Positions 36,870 to 45,517 of a stretch of DNA of 64,000 nt are shown here, in pieces; within the stretch, counting starts at the first letter, position 1; each line of letters opens with the position of its first letter. The notes below the pieces were generated by a model. The model was not told the origin of the DNA. It was given only the letters and a program-made list of their open reading frames with translations, and made no database searches. Source of the stretch: an uncultured Bacteroides sp. (GTDB lineage: Bacteria > Bacteroidota > Bacteroidia > Bacteroidales > Bacteroidaceae). The stretch lies in the NCBI GenBank assembly GCA_949296575.1, contig CASFPE010000018.1, positions 83,196-147,195 on the forward strand, written 5' to 3'. A program made the position numbers and the translations under genes.

Positions 36870-37898
36870 ATGAAAAAACTGATGTTCCTTTTCTGCCTGC
36901 TTGTGTTTGCGGCAGGCTATGGGAAAGCGCAAGAAAAGAAGTTTGCGTTGTACAGCGTGGCGTTTTATAATTTGGAGAACCTGTTTGACACAATTCATGA
37001 TACAGGGAAGAATGATTATGAGTATCTTCCGGATGGGACCAACAAATGGAATACCATGAAGTACACGTCCAAGTTGAAGAACATGTCGGAGGTGTTGGGA
37101 CAGATCGCGACCGACAGGCTGCCGATGGGGCCTGCCCTTATCGGACTTTCAGAGGTGGAGAACCGCCGCGTGCTGGCCGACTTGCTGAAACAGCCGGCCT
37201 TGAAAGACCGTGGGTATGAGTTCATCCACTATGAAGGTTTGGACAAGCGGGGCATCGATTGCGCGTTCTTGTACAATCCCCGGCTGTTCCAGTTGGAGGA
37301 AAGCGTGCTTTTACCTTATATATATATAAACGACACGACGAGCGCCACCCGTGGTTTCCTCGTGGCGGGCGGCAAGATGGCAGGCGAGCATGTGTATGCC
37401 ATTGTGAACCATTGGCCTTCGCGCGCGGCAGCATCCCCTGCAAGGGAAAGGGCGGGCGAACAGGTGCGTGCCATCAAGGACTCGCTGCTCACCGTGGACC
37501 CTGAGGCAAAGATATTCATCATGGGCGACTTGAACGACGACCCGATGGACAAGAGTGTGAAGGATGCCTTGGGCGCCAAGCGGAAGATGAGAGACGCAGG
37601 CCCGCACGATTTGTACAACCCTTGGTGGGATTTGCTGGCCAAGAAAGGCACCGGCTCGCTGCTGTACAGGGGAAAGTGGAACTTGTTTGACCAAATCATC
37701 CTGACCGGCAACCTGTTGGGCGACGACCGCTCCACGTTGAAATTCTACAAGAACGAGGTGTTCCGCCGGAATTTCCTTTTCCAGCAGGAAGGCAAATTCA
37801 AAGGTTATCCCAAGCGCACGCAGGCGAGCGGCATCTGGCTGAACGGGTATAGCGACCACTTGCCCGTGATTGTCTATCTGATTAAGGAAGTGAAATGA
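36870..37898 (+). CDS. Exported endonuclease/exonuclease/phosphatase family enzyme
   Basis: The 342-residue protein has a signal peptide (MKKLMFLFCLLVFAAGYGKA). The EEP fold is complete: NLENLFD with Asn34, LSEVENR with Glu95, NHWPSR with His181, MGDLNDDP with Asp220 and Asn222, and YSDHLPV with the Asp329-His330 pair. Members act on DNA, RNA or phospho-substrates; the subfamily with YNLENLFDT and EVENR is usually annotated as a secreted nuclease. It is divergent from the TonB receptor across 234 bp, where no exact TAnnTTTG box was found on either strand. Start 36861 is an alternative. Confidence 0.9.
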   Translation: MKKLMFLFCLLVFAAGYGKAQEKKFALYSVAFYNLENLFDTIHDTGKNDYEYLPDGTNKWNTMKYTSKLKNMSEVLGQIATDRLPMGPALIGLSEVENRRVLADLLKQPALKDRGYEFIHYEGLDKRGIDCAFLYNPRLFQLEESVLLPYIYINDTTSATRGFLVAGGKMAGEHVYAIVNHWPSRAAASPARERAGEQVRAIKDSLLTVDPEAKIFIMGDLNDDPMDKSVKDALGAKRKMRDAGPHDLYNPWWDLLAKKGTGSLLYRGKWNLFDQIILTGNLLGDDRSTLKFYKNEVFRRNFLFQQEGKFKGYPKRTQASGIWLNGYSDHLPVIVYLIKEVK

Positions 37899-38022
37899 CA
37901 GATTGCAAACTCTGCATGGCATAACATTTGAAATAGTTTTATAGAGTGAATATCTTTGTGAAATCCCTGTTGCTGTTAGGCAATTTTTCCCGCAAAAGCA
38001 TGGGTTTGTGTTTTAGAATCAC

Positions 38023-38030
38023 TACTTTTG
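38023..38030 (+). promoter_or_regulatory. -7 box for fba
   Basis: TACTTTTG with a TTTG about 15 bp upstream (38005-38008). The transcript would have a leader of about 55 nt. Confidence 0.65.
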
Positions 38031-38091
38031 CCTGTGAAGCCGGAAAGGCTTGGAATGGATATTCAATCATTAATGTTTAAATAAAAGTAAA

Positions 38092-39096
38092 ATGGTAAAT
38101 TACAAAGATTTGGGCTTGGTGAACACAAGAGAGATGTTTGCCAGGGCAATAAAAGGAGGATATGCAATTCCTGCTTTTAACTTCAACAACATGGAGCAGT
38201 TGCAGGCCATCATCAAGGCTGCTGTGGAGACGAAATCCCCGGTCATCCTCCAAGTGTCGAAAGGGGCGCGCAACTATGCGAACCAGACATTGCTCCGCTA
38301 CATGGCCGAGGGTGCTGTGGCCTATGCCAAGGAACTGGGCTGCGAGCATCCTGAAATTGTGCTTCATTTGGACCATGGCGATTCGTTCGAACTCTGCAAG
38401 TCGTGCGTGGACTTGGGCTTTTCGTCTGTGATGATCGACGGCTCGCATCTTCCTTACGAAGAGAATGTGGCCTTGACGAAGAAAGTGGTGGAATACGCGC
38501 ATCAATATGATGTGACGGTGGAAGGCGAATTGGGCGTGCTGGCCGGCGTGGAAGACGAAGTGTCTGCCGAACACCACACTTACACCAATCCTGAAGAAGT
38601 GATCGACTTCTCCACCCGCACGGGCTGCGATAGCTTGGCCATCTCCATCGGCACTTCGCACGGCGCTTACAAGTTCAAGCCGGAACAATGCCACGTGGAC
38701 CCGCAGACAGGCCGCCTGGTTCCTCCTCCTTTGGCATTCGACGTGTTGGACGCCGTGATGGAGAAACTGCCGGGCTTCCCCATCGTGCTTCACGGTTCAT
38801 CTTCCGTTCCCCAAGAGTATGTGGACATGATCAACCAGTATGGCGGCAAGCTGGAAGCAGCCATCGGCATCCCCGAAGAAGAACTGCGCAAGGCAGCCAA
38901 GTCTGCAGTTTGCAAGATTAACATCGACTCTGATTCGCGCTTGGCCATGACGGCGGCTGTCCGCAAGGTGTTCGTGGAGAAACCCGCAGAGTTTGACCCG
39001 CGCAAATACTTGGGCCCTGCCCGCGACGAGATGGAAAAGATGTACAAGCATAAAATCCTGAACGTGCTGGGTTCCGACGGCAAGTTGGCCCATTGA
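38092..39096 (+). CDS. fba: Class II fructose-bisphosphate aldolase
   Basis: This is the zinc-dependent glycolytic aldolase that splits fructose 1,6-bisphosphate. The 334-residue product has AIPAFNFNNMEQLQAI near the start, the zinc and catalytic region HLDHGDSFELC near residues 84-94, VEGELGVLAGVED near 145, and VLHGSSSVP with the phosphate-binding INIDSDSRLA. It has its own promoter and a terminator hairpin just after the stop. Confidence 0.96.
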   Translation: MVNYKDLGLVNTREMFARAIKGGYAIPAFNFNNMEQLQAIIKAAVETKSPVILQVSKGARNYANQTLLRYMAEGAVAYAKELGCEHPEIVLHLDHGDSFELCKSCVDLGFSSVMIDGSHLPYEENVALTKKVVEYAHQYDVTVEGELGVLAGVEDEVSAEHHTYTNPEEVIDFSTRTGCDSLAISIGTSHGAYKFKPEQCHVDPQTGRLVPPPLAFDVLDAVMEKLPGFPIVLHGSSSVPQEYVDMINQYGGKLEAAIGIPEEELRKAAKSAVCKINIDSDSRLAMTAAVRKVFVEKPAEFDPRKYLGPARDEMEKMYKHKILNVLGSDGKLAH

Positions 39097-39114
39097 TACG
39101 CACGCATAACCTTT

Positions 39115-39170
39115 ATCCCGCCGATGGCCGGAATGCATCATGCGCTCCTCCCGTTGGCGGGATTCTTTTG
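39115..39170 (+). terminator. Probable terminator after fba
   Basis: ATCCCGCC (39115-39122) pairs with GGCGGGAT (39156-39163), followed by TCTTTTG. The loop is long and itself contains pairable GC-rich bases. Confidence 0.55.
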
Positions 39171-39334
39171 TGCGTCCGGGCAGTTTCCCGCGCCTTCCGC
39201 AAAATCCTCCCGAAGGAGTCTCATCATTTCAGACTTCTGATTCCAGATTTCAAGAGACCGCTGCGTCAAAAGCCTTGTTCCCTTGCCAACTTGTTCCCTC
39301 GTTAACTCATAAAATCTTCCCAAGGTTGCGCCCC

Positions 39335-39367
39335 AAACCTTGGAACGTTTGGCCCTAAACCTTGGAA
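39335..39367. repeat. Two AAACCTTGGAA units spaced 22 bp
   Basis: AAACCTTGGAA occurs at 39335 and 39357, and a CCAAGGTT at 39320 forms an inverted repeat with the first copy. It is a short, less certain member of the 21-22-bp array type. It lies in the gene-free gap 39097-39606, which otherwise holds the fba terminator, a hairpin and the MFS promoter. Confidence 0.55.
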
Positions 39368-39402
39368 GGTTTTTAAAAAAGTTCGTAGAAGCGTCCAGCA
39401 TG

Positions 39403-39432
39403 CATAGAGCCGCGAAATCTTGCGGCTCTATG
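39403..39432. other. 11-bp stem hairpin in the fba-MFS gap
   Basis: CATAGAGCCGC (39403-39413) pairs perfectly with GCGGCTCTATG (39422-39432) over an 8-nt loop. There is no T-run on the plus strand after it. It may be a structural remnant or a terminator for an unseen transcript. Confidence 0.5.
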
Positions 39433-39563
39433 GGAAGCATCCGGATTTTATTGGCATAAGCATGGGCGTTTGTTGGGGAGGGTGATGGGGCTTTTTGCGG
39501 GCGGATGCTCCATCTTGGTTTCGTAATTCTGCCGATTCTGTGCGGCGTTTCGCAAAAATTCCG

Positions 39564-39571
39564 TAAGTTTG
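39564..39571 (+). promoter_or_regulatory. -7 box for the MFS permease gene
   Basis: TAAGTTTG, a TAnnTTTG match, with TTTC about 13 bp upstream. The ATG is 36 bp further on. Confidence 0.6.
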
Positions 39572-39606
39572 CCTCCCAAAAAACGAAACATTAAAAGGAA
39601 AGTAAC

Positions 39607-40992
39607 ATGAAAGAGAAATTGCAGAAAATGATGAACGACTCGCCGGTAGCCCGTTGGAGCGTGCTTGCACTGGTGGCTTTCACGATGTTGTGCGGCTATT
39701 TCCTGACGGACGTGATGTCGCCGCTGAAGCCCATGCTGGAGAAAGAATTGATGTGGAACAGCTTGGATTACGGCATTTTCACGAGCGCTTACGGGTGGTT
39801 CAACGTGTTCTTGCTGATGCTGATATTCGGCGGCATCATCTTGGACAAGATGGGTGTGCGCTTCACCGGGCGTGGCGCTTGCCTGCTGATGGTGATTGGT
39901 TGCGGCCTGAAATACTATGCCATCACCTACTTGTCGGCAGAAAGCGGCATGGTCATGGGGATGAAAGCCCAAGTGTTCTTGGCCGCTTTGGGGTATGCCA
40001 TCTTCGGCGTGGGCGTGGAGACGGCAGGCATCACGGTGTCGAAGATTGTGGTGAAGTGGTTCAAGGGGAAAGAAATGGCGTTGGCCATGGGATTGGAGAT
40101 GGCCACTGCCCGCCTCGGCACGATGCTGGCCATGGCAGTGACCGTGCCTTTTGCCAATGCTTTCGGCTGGACAGACGATGGCGGCATGCTGCATCCCAAC
40201 ATCTCGGCGCCCATCCTGTTGTGCCTCGTCATGCTGTGCATCGGCACGATTGCCTTTTTCATTTACAGCTTCATCGACAAGAAGTTTGACGCGCAACTGG
40301 GCGAAGCCGACGTGAACGAAGAACCTTTCCGCGTGAAAGACGTGTTTTCCATCATGCGCAACAAGGGATTCTGGCTGATTGCCCTGCTCTGCGTGCTGTT
40401 CTATTCCGCCGTGTTCCCGTTCCTGAAGTATGCCACCGACCTGATGGTGCAGAAGTATGAAGTGGACCCGTCGCTGGCAGGCACCATCCCTTCGCTCCTG
40501 CCGCTGGGGACATTGTTCCTCACTCCCCTGTTCGGCAACGTGTATGACCGCATCGGGAAGGGCGCCACGCTGATGATTATCGGCGCGGTGATGCTGATTG
40601 GCGTCCACTTCCTGTTCGCCCTGCCCTTGCTCAACGTGTGGTGGTTTGCCACGCTCATCATGATATGCCTGGGCATTGCTTTCTCATTAGTGCCTTCGGC
40701 CATGTGGCCTTCCGTGCCGAAGATTATCCCGGAGAATCAGTTGGGCACGGCCTATGCCCTGATATTCTGGGTGCAGAACTGGGGGCTGATGGGCGTGCCT
40801 CTCCTCATCGGATGGGTGCTGGACACGTATTGCAAGGGGCCGGTAGTGGACGGCGTGCAGACGTATGACTACACGTTGCCCATGGTGATATTCACGGCAT
40901 TCGGCGTGCTGGCCTTGGTGTTCGCCCTGTTGCTGAAGGCCGAAGACAAGAAGAAAGGCTACGGCCTGGAAGAAGCCAACATAAAGAAATAG
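39607..40992 (+). CDS. Major facilitator superfamily permease
   Basis: The 461-residue protein has twelve predicted helices and an elongated central cytoplasmic loop (about residues 225-250, KKFDAQLGEADVNEEPF). The helix 2-3 loop GGIILDKMGVRFTGR is the MFS signature, and FGNVYDRIGKGATL is its copy in the second half. The VMSPLKPMLEKEL opening and TDLMVQKYEVD resemble oxalate/formate- or sugar-phosphate-type carriers, but the substrate cannot be assigned. It is followed 4 bp later by a PqqD-like gene, an unusual pairing. Confidence 0.85.
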   Translation: MKEKLQKMMNDSPVARWSVLALVAFTMLCGYFLTDVMSPLKPMLEKELMWNSLDYGIFTSAYGWFNVFLLMLIFGGIILDKMGVRFTGRGACLLMVIGCGLKYYAITYLSAESGMVMGMKAQVFLAALGYAIFGVGVETAGITVSKIVVKWFKGKEMALAMGLEMATARLGTMLAMAVTVPFANAFGWTDDGGMLHPNISAPILLCLVMLCIGTIAFFIYSFIDKKFDAQLGEADVNEEPFRVKDVFSIMRNKGFWLIALLCVLFYSAVFPFLKYATDLMVQKYEVDPSLAGTIPSLLPLGTLFLTPLFGNVYDRIGKGATLMIIGAVMLIGVHFLFALPLLNVWWFATLIMICLGIAFSLVPSAMWPSVPKIIPENQLGTAYALIFWVQNWGLMGVPLLIGWVLDTYCKGPVVDGVQTYDYTLPMVIFTAFGVLALVFALLLKAEDKKKGYGLEEANIKK

Positions 40993-40996
40993 GCGC

Positions 40997-41338
40997 ATGG
41001 CGAAGAAGCAGGCCAACTTGCTGGACGCAATCCCTTGCGTGCCGGACGGCATGGTTTTAAGAAAAGAGGAAGGGCTGTCGGTGATGGCCTTTCCCCGTTT
41101 CAAGAATCGGTTCCTGCAACGGTTGTTCTCTTGGAAGGGGAAACCGCTATATGCTCATGTGGACTTCGATGAGCATGGCACGGCTGCCTTGGACTTGGTG
41201 GACGGCCGGCGCACCGTGCGGGAAATCATTGCGTTGCTTGCCCCGCACTTCGAGGGGGAGGGCGAGGGCTACGAAGCGCGTGTGGCCCTGTTCTTTTCCC
41301 ATCTGCACCGGCACGGGCTGCTCAAGATGCGGGGATAG
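40997..41338 (+). CDS. PqqD-like peptide-chaperone family protein
   Basis: The 113-residue protein has the PqqD winged-helix pattern in its C-terminal half: AALDLVDGRRTVREIIALLAPHF followed by EARVALFFSHLHRHGLL. PqqD domains (RRE fold) usually hand a precursor peptide to a radical SAM or other RiPP enzyme. No such enzyme or precursor peptide was found within the window, so this is an orphan. Its tight linkage to the MFS gene suggests co-expression. Its partner is unknown. Confidence 0.78.
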   Translation: MAKKQANLLDAIPCVPDGMVLRKEEGLSVMAFPRFKNRFLQRLFSWKGKPLYAHVDFDEHGTAALDLVDGRRTVREIIALLAPHFEGEGEGYEARVALFFSHLHRHGLLKMRG

Positions 41339-41339
41339 G

Positions 41340-41383
41340 AAAGGGAGAAGGGGAGGGGACGCGCTTATTCCCCTTCCCTTTGT
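41340..41383. terminator. Possible bidirectional terminator
   Basis: An AAAGGGAGAAGGGGA tract (41340 onward) can pair with TCCCCTTCCCTTT (to about 41382), between the convergent PqqD-like and DUF4831 genes. Part of the right arm is the end of the DUF4831 coding region. Confidence 0.45.
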
Positions 41384-42423
41384 ATCTTCAGGATGGCTCC
41401 GCTCACGGGGTCGAAGATGACCTGCGTGGTGGTTTTTTTGTTGAAAAGGTCTTTGGCAAGCATTTCCGTGTTGCCGAATTGGGTGGCCAATACGGTGTTG
41501 TCGAAGAACGTCTTGTAACGGTTGAAAATAGTGAGTTTTGCCTTTCCTGGCACGTTGTAGACAATGCCTTCCAGCTTCTTTTTCCCGGTATCTTCCCCGC
41601 TGGCTTGGGGGACGGTGTTCAGGTTGGTGAGCGTCACATAGACGGGTTCTCCGCCCAAGTCGTCGTTGTCAAGCACGCCGAGGTGTTTGGAGAAGCGGAA
41701 CAATACTTCTTTTTCCAAGTTCTTGTTGGGGACGAGTCGCACGGTGAATGTCCGGCTTTCGTGCGTGGTGGTTCCGCAGAACAGTTCGAGCCAGGCGTTT
41801 TCCTGTTCTTCCAGGTTGGAGAGCATCAGTTTCATGGCTTCCCCGTCCTTGGGCATGTTGTCGGCTTGCCCTCGCAGGATGGCATTTTTGCTTTCGCGTA
41901 TGTCGTAGATTTCCCTTGCGGCGAGTTCCGCCATCTTGGCGGTGGAGCCTGCCATCAGCATTTCTTCTGTCATCAGGTCGTGCGGGTCTATCTTCCGCGC
42001 GGGTTTCGGTTCTGCGGCCGGCTTTTCTTTTTCTTTCTTTTCATAGGGCAGGTTGATGGACGTGATGATGCCATCGGGGGTCAGCCCTACGAGGAGGGCG
42101 GCGGTCTTGTCTTTCAGTTTCACGGAAAACACTTTGGCAGGGTCGGGCATCCCTACAGGTTTCACGGTGATGCTGCTAATTTCCCATTGCGTGCTTTCTT
42201 CGGTGGCTATGCCGTTGAGGCGAAGGTAGCGGTCGGCGTATTTGCTGAATTCTCCCGGCGTGTAGGTCGCTTTGTCGGCCTGCACTTCGATTTCAATGAC
42301 GGTTTTTGGCAGGAAGTAGGTCACGGCTTCCGTGCTTTTTCCCGGGATGTAGGGGGTGACTTCTGTCTGGGCGAGGCCGGATGCTGCCACTGCCAGCCCG
42401 CATAATAGGCATATCGTTCTCAT
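41365..42423 (-). CDS. DUF4831 family secreted protein
   Basis: The 352-residue protein has a signal peptide (MRTICLLCGLAVAASGLAQ). The mature start TEVTPYIPGKSTEAVTYFLPKT, with PGEFSKYADRYL, is typical of DUF4831, a Bacteroidales family of unknown role. A charged linker (KKEKEKPAAEPKPARK, about residues 140-155) separates two beta-rich parts. ATG 42423 was preferred to 42459 because it opens directly onto the signal peptide. No partner genes are evident. Confidence 0.82.
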   Translation of the reverse strand: MRTICLLCGLAVAASGLAQTEVTPYIPGKSTEAVTYFLPKTVIEIEVQADKATYTPGEFSKYADRYLRLNGIATEESTQWEISSITVKPVGMPDPAKVFSVKLKDKTAALLVGLTPDGIITSINLPYEKKEKEKPAAEPKPARKIDPHDLMTEEMLMAGSTAKMAELAAREIYDIRESKNAILRGQADNMPKDGEAMKLMLSNLEEQENAWLELFCGTTTHESRTFTVRLVPNKNLEKEVLFRFSKHLGVLDNDDLGGEPVYVTLTNLNTVPQASGEDTGKKKLEGIVYNVPGKAKLTIFNRYKTFFDNTVLATQFGNTEMLAKDLFNKKTTTQVIFDPVSGAILKIQREGE

Positions 42424-42502
42424 CTTTTCATTCTTTTTTATGATACATGGTTTCCGCAAAAATAGGAAAATATCTTGCCTTTCCGGCTTGTTTTATGGTA
42501 AA

Positions 42503-44017
42503 TTAAGATTGCAACGTCTTCCATGCTTCCGGCAGGCATTCGATGATGTCGGAGGCTGTCATGCTGGTTTCTCCTTTTCGGCGGGCGGCGATGTCGCCTG
42601 CCATGCCGTGGACGTAGGTGCCGAGGCGGCAAGTTTGTTCCGGCGTGTAGCCTTGCGCCAGCAGGGCGAGCAGGATGCCGGCCAGCACGTCGCCGCTGCC
42701 TCCTGTGGCCATTCCGGGGTTGCCGGTGGGGTTGAACGCGCAATGCCCTTCGGGATTGATGACGGCGGTATAGGCGCCTTTCAGCACGATGCAGCATTGC
42801 AGGCGGATGGCCAAGTCGCGTGCTTTTTGCAGGCGTTCGGCTGCGTTGCGGCTGGTTCCCGTGAGGCGGTCCAGTTCTTTCGGGTGGGGAGTCAGGATGG
42901 AGTGCTTGGGAATGCATTGCATCCAGTCTTTGTGTTCGGAAAGGATGTTGAGCGCGTCGGCGTCGAGCACGACGGGCGATGTGCAAAGGTTCAGTTGTTC
43001 TGCCAAGGCGTTGGCCGTGCTGATGTCTTGTCCCAAGCCCGGCCCGATGGCCACGGCTTGGCAGCGGTCGGTGTCGGTAGGCGTGGCGAAGTAGTATTCA
43101 TACAGGTCGGGTTCCACCATGGCCTCGGGGACGGCGGTTTGCAGTATTTCATTGTTGCGTGAAGCCGTATGCACGGTGAGCAGCCCGATTCCGCTCCGCA
43201 GGCATGCTTTGGCGGCCAGCACGGCGGCGCCTGCCATGCCATATGAGCCTGCTATCAGCAGCCCGTGGCCGAACATTCCTTTGTGGGCGAACCGTTTCCG
43301 CTTGCGCAGCAGGGGCTTGATGTCGCTTTCTTCGGTGAGGGCATATTCCGTGGAAAGGCTTTCCATGCCTTGCGGGTGGAGACGGATGTCCACCAGTTGC
43401 CATTCGCCCACGTAGTCCTCATTGTCGGCAAAGAGGAAGGCCAGCTTGGGAAGCTGGATGCTTAGCGTCAGGCCGGCATGGATGATGTGGCTTTTTATGT
43501 TATAGGTGTTGTCTTCGCACATCAGCCCGGACGGCACGTCGATGGACACCACCGTGGCGGGCGAGGCGTTGATGTATTTCACCACGGCGGCGAAGCCCCC
43601 GCTCAAAGGCTTGTTCAGGCCGGAGCCGAACAGGCCGTCGATGACGATGTCGCGGGCATCGAGCGGCGGGGGGGCGAATTGGGTGGTTATTTCCGTGAAC
43701 TCAGCACCTTCAGCTTCCATGAGGCGTTCCTTGTTGGCGTGGCATTCGTCGGAGAGTTTCCCCGTGGTGTTGAAAAGGTAGGCACTGACGGCGTAGCCTC
43801 GTCCGGCCATGATGCGCGCCACAGCCAATGCGTCGCCTCCGTTGTTGCCCGGCCCTGCGAACACTTTCAGGGGGCGTTCCTTGCCCCAGCGGCTCTCGAT
43901 GGCGAGAGCCAGTGCTTGCGCGGCCCGTTCCATGAGGTCGATGGAAGCGATGGGTTCATGCTCGATGGTGTAAGCGTCCAATTTGCGGATTTCCGCGCCT
44001 GTGAATATCTTTATCAT
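42503..44017 (-). CDS. nnrDE: Bifunctional NAD(P)H-hydrate epimerase / dehydratase
   Basis: This enzyme repairs NADH and NADPH damaged by hydration. Residues about 1-215 are the epimerase (YjeF N, NnrE) with FAGPGNNGGDALAVAR, DGLFGSG and SIDVPSGL. Residues about 225-504 are the ADP-dependent dehydratase (NnrD, ribokinase-like) with KGMFGHGLLIAGSYGM, GPGLGQD, LDADALN, ILTPHPKELDRLTG and the ATP-site GNPGMATGGSGDVLAG. Length (504) is normal for the fusion. It is divergent from nuoA across a 498-bp gap. Confidence 0.95.
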   Translation of the reverse strand: MIKIFTGAEIRKLDAYTIEHEPIASIDLMERAAQALALAIESRWGKERPLKVFAGPGNNGGDALAVARIMAGRGYAVSAYLFNTTGKLSDECHANKERLMEAEGAEFTEITTQFAPPPLDARDIVIDGLFGSGLNKPLSGGFAAVVKYINASPATVVSIDVPSGLMCEDNTYNIKSHIIHAGLTLSIQLPKLAFLFADNEDYVGEWQLVDIRLHPQGMESLSTEYALTEESDIKPLLRKRKRFAHKGMFGHGLLIAGSYGMAGAAVLAAKACLRSGIGLLTVHTASRNNEILQTAVPEAMVEPDLYEYYFATPTDTDRCQAVAIGPGLGQDISTANALAEQLNLCTSPVVLDADALNILSEHKDWMQCIPKHSILTPHPKELDRLTGTSRNAAERLQKARDLAIRLQCCIVLKGAYTAVINPEGHCAFNPTGNPGMATGGSGDVLAGILLALLAQGYTPEQTCRLGTYVHGMAGDIAARRKGETSMTASDIIECLPEAWKTLQS

Positions 44018-44062
44018 AGCTCTTATGTTGTTTTTTCGTTTCTGTTATGCCGTGCGAAAGTA

Positions 44063-44070
44063 CAAAATTA
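44063..44070 (-). promoter_or_regulatory. Possible -7 box for nnrDE
   Basis: The minus strand reads TAATTTTG, a TAnnTTTG match, 46 bp upstream of the start. No well-spaced -33 word was seen. Confidence 0.45.
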
Positions 44071-44141
44071 TCGGGCAGCAAATCCATTTTGCCTGCGTAT
44101 ATTTTTTCTTTTTCCTGCCTGCAAAGTTCCGTTTACCGTGC

Positions 44142-44300
44142 TGGAAACTTCTGCTATCGTCGCCAATTGTACAAACGCCATCGCCATCTATGCAAATGCC
44201 GTCGTCGTCTGCACGAACGCCGTCGTTGGCAGAAGAAGTTGCCCGTGTGGCTGGAAGTTTCTATTGGGGCAAGCGGAACTTTCTTCCCGCATGGGCGGAA
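44142..44300 (+). repeat. Dispersed intergenic repeat, copy 2
   Basis: Three 21-bp units start at 44159, 44180 and 44201 (first core AATTGTACAAAC; the other two are less palindromic), then the tail GGCAGAAGAAGTTGCC and GGCTGGAAGTTTCTATTGGGG. It aligns unit by unit with the copies at 25520 and 54669. It lies in the gene-free gap 44018-44515, between the divergent nnrDE and nuoA promoters. Confidence 0.85.
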
Positions 44301-44428
44301 GTCCTTTCCCTTAACGTGCTGGCGGGTTTCCCATATGGGCAAGTGCTTTATACGGCTGGAGGCGGGCGGCTATCTGCTGGCTTTTCATTTTATGCCGACG
44401 GAATGGTTGCTTAAATAGAATTAAGTCG

Positions 44429-44436
44429 TATCTTTG
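44429..44436 (+). promoter_or_regulatory. -7 box for the nuo operon
   Basis: TATCTTTG, a TAnnTTTG match, with a TTG about 20 bp upstream (44407). The leader to the nuoA ATG is about 70 nt. Confidence 0.65.
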
Positions 44437-44515
44437 CGCCCGCAAATGGGGCAGCCGCGCTGCTTGTGCCTGCCTTCAAGCAAAAGGTTAGCTTATTCAA
44501 TCTAAACAAATAACT

Positions 44516-44866
44516 ATGTATTTTACATTATTAATTGTCGTGATACTCACTGCGATAGTCCTTGTGGCCGCCGCAATGGGCATCGCTCGCGCTATTTCCC
44601 CCCGCTCGTACAATCCGCAGAAGGGCGAAGCGTATGAGTGCGGGATTCCGACGCGAGGAAAGTCGTGGATGCAGTTCAAGGTGGGTTACTACCTGTTCGC
44701 CATCTTGTTCCTGATGTTCGACGTGGAGACCATCTTCCTGTTCCCATGGGCCGTTGTTGTGCAGGATTTGGGGATTTACGGATTGGTCAGTGTGATATTC
44801 TTTTTAGTGATCCTCGCATTGGGCTTGGCTTATGCTTGGAAGAAAGGAGCGTTGGAATGGAAATAA
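44516..44866 (+). CDS. nuoA: Complex I subunit NuoA
   Basis: The 116-residue membrane subunit of respiratory complex I has three helices and the conserved loop [18 protein letters not shown] near residues 28-45 (Tyr-Glu-Cys-Gly), which contributes to the quinone site. Its C-terminal end [14 protein letters not shown] matches the family. It opens the nuo operon, and its stop lies inside nuoB (10-bp overlap). Confidence 0.95.
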   Translation: MYFTLLIVVILTAIVLVAAAMGIARAISPRSYNPQKGEAYECGIPTRGKSWMQFKVGYYLFAILFLMFDVETIFLFPWAVVVQDLGIYGLVSVIFFLVILALGLAYAWKKGALEWK

Positions 44867-45507
44867 AGAAGCCGAAGATAAAGTCGATGCGCTACGACGA
44901 CTTCAAGAACAACGAATATTTGGAGGCAATGCTCAAGGAACTGAACGCCCATGGGACGAACGTGGTTGTGGGTTGCCTCGATGAACTGATAAACTGGGGC
45001 CGGAGCAATTCGCTGTGGCCCTTCACGTTTGCCACCAGTTGCTGCGGTATTGAGTTCATGGCTATGTGTGCCGCTCGCTACGATGTGGCACGTTTTGGTT
45101 TTGAGATTACGCGCAACAGCCCCCGACAGGCCGATGTCATCTTGGTGAGCGGAACGATTACCAACAAAATGGCACCCGTACTGAAGCGTTTGTACGACCA
45201 GATGGCCGATCCGAAATACGTGATCGCCGTGGGCGGGTGTGCCGTCTCAGGCGGCCCGTTCAAGAAGTCGTACCATGTGGTGAAAGGTGTGGACAAGGTG
45301 CTGCCTGTCGATGTATATGTGCCGGGATGTCCGCCGCGCCCGGAAGCCATGCTGTATGGCATGATGCAGTTGCAGCGTAAGGTCAAAGTTGAGAAATTCC
45401 TTGGGGGAATCAACCATCAGGTTAGCAAGAAGGAATATGCCCGGCTGATGGAACGCGACCTGAATGCGGAGAGAGACGAACTGAATGTGGAACAAGAAAA
45501 GGACTAA
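44857..45507 (+). CDS. nuoB: Complex I subunit NuoB (N2 cluster)
   Basis: The 216-residue peripheral subunit holds the terminal 4Fe-4S cluster N2 next to the quinone site. Ligand motifs seen are the paired cysteines in [10 protein letters not shown] (62-63), [11 protein letters not shown] and [12 protein letters not shown] 44857 lies inside nuoA and gives the usual short N-terminus; the longer open frame from 44638 is not needed. Its end overlaps an upstream extension of nuoCD, but the chosen nuoCD start is 10 bp after the stop. Confidence 0.96.
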   Translation: MEIKKPKIKSMRYDDFKNNEYLEAMLKELNAHGTNVVVGCLDELINWGRSNSLWPFTFATSCCGIEFMAMCAARYDVARFGFEITRNSPRQADVILVSGTITNKMAPVLKRLYDQMADPKYVIAVGGCAVSGGPFKKSYHVVKGVDKVLPVDVYVPGCPPRPEAMLYGMMQLQRKVKVEKFLGGINHQVSKKEYARLMERDLNAERDELNVEQEKD

Positions 45508-45517
45508 TCGCAAGGAC

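Noticed and set aside
40997..41338. RiPP biosynthetic cluster around the PqqD-like gene
   Set aside because: No radical SAM enzyme, precursor peptide or maturation protease was found on either side.
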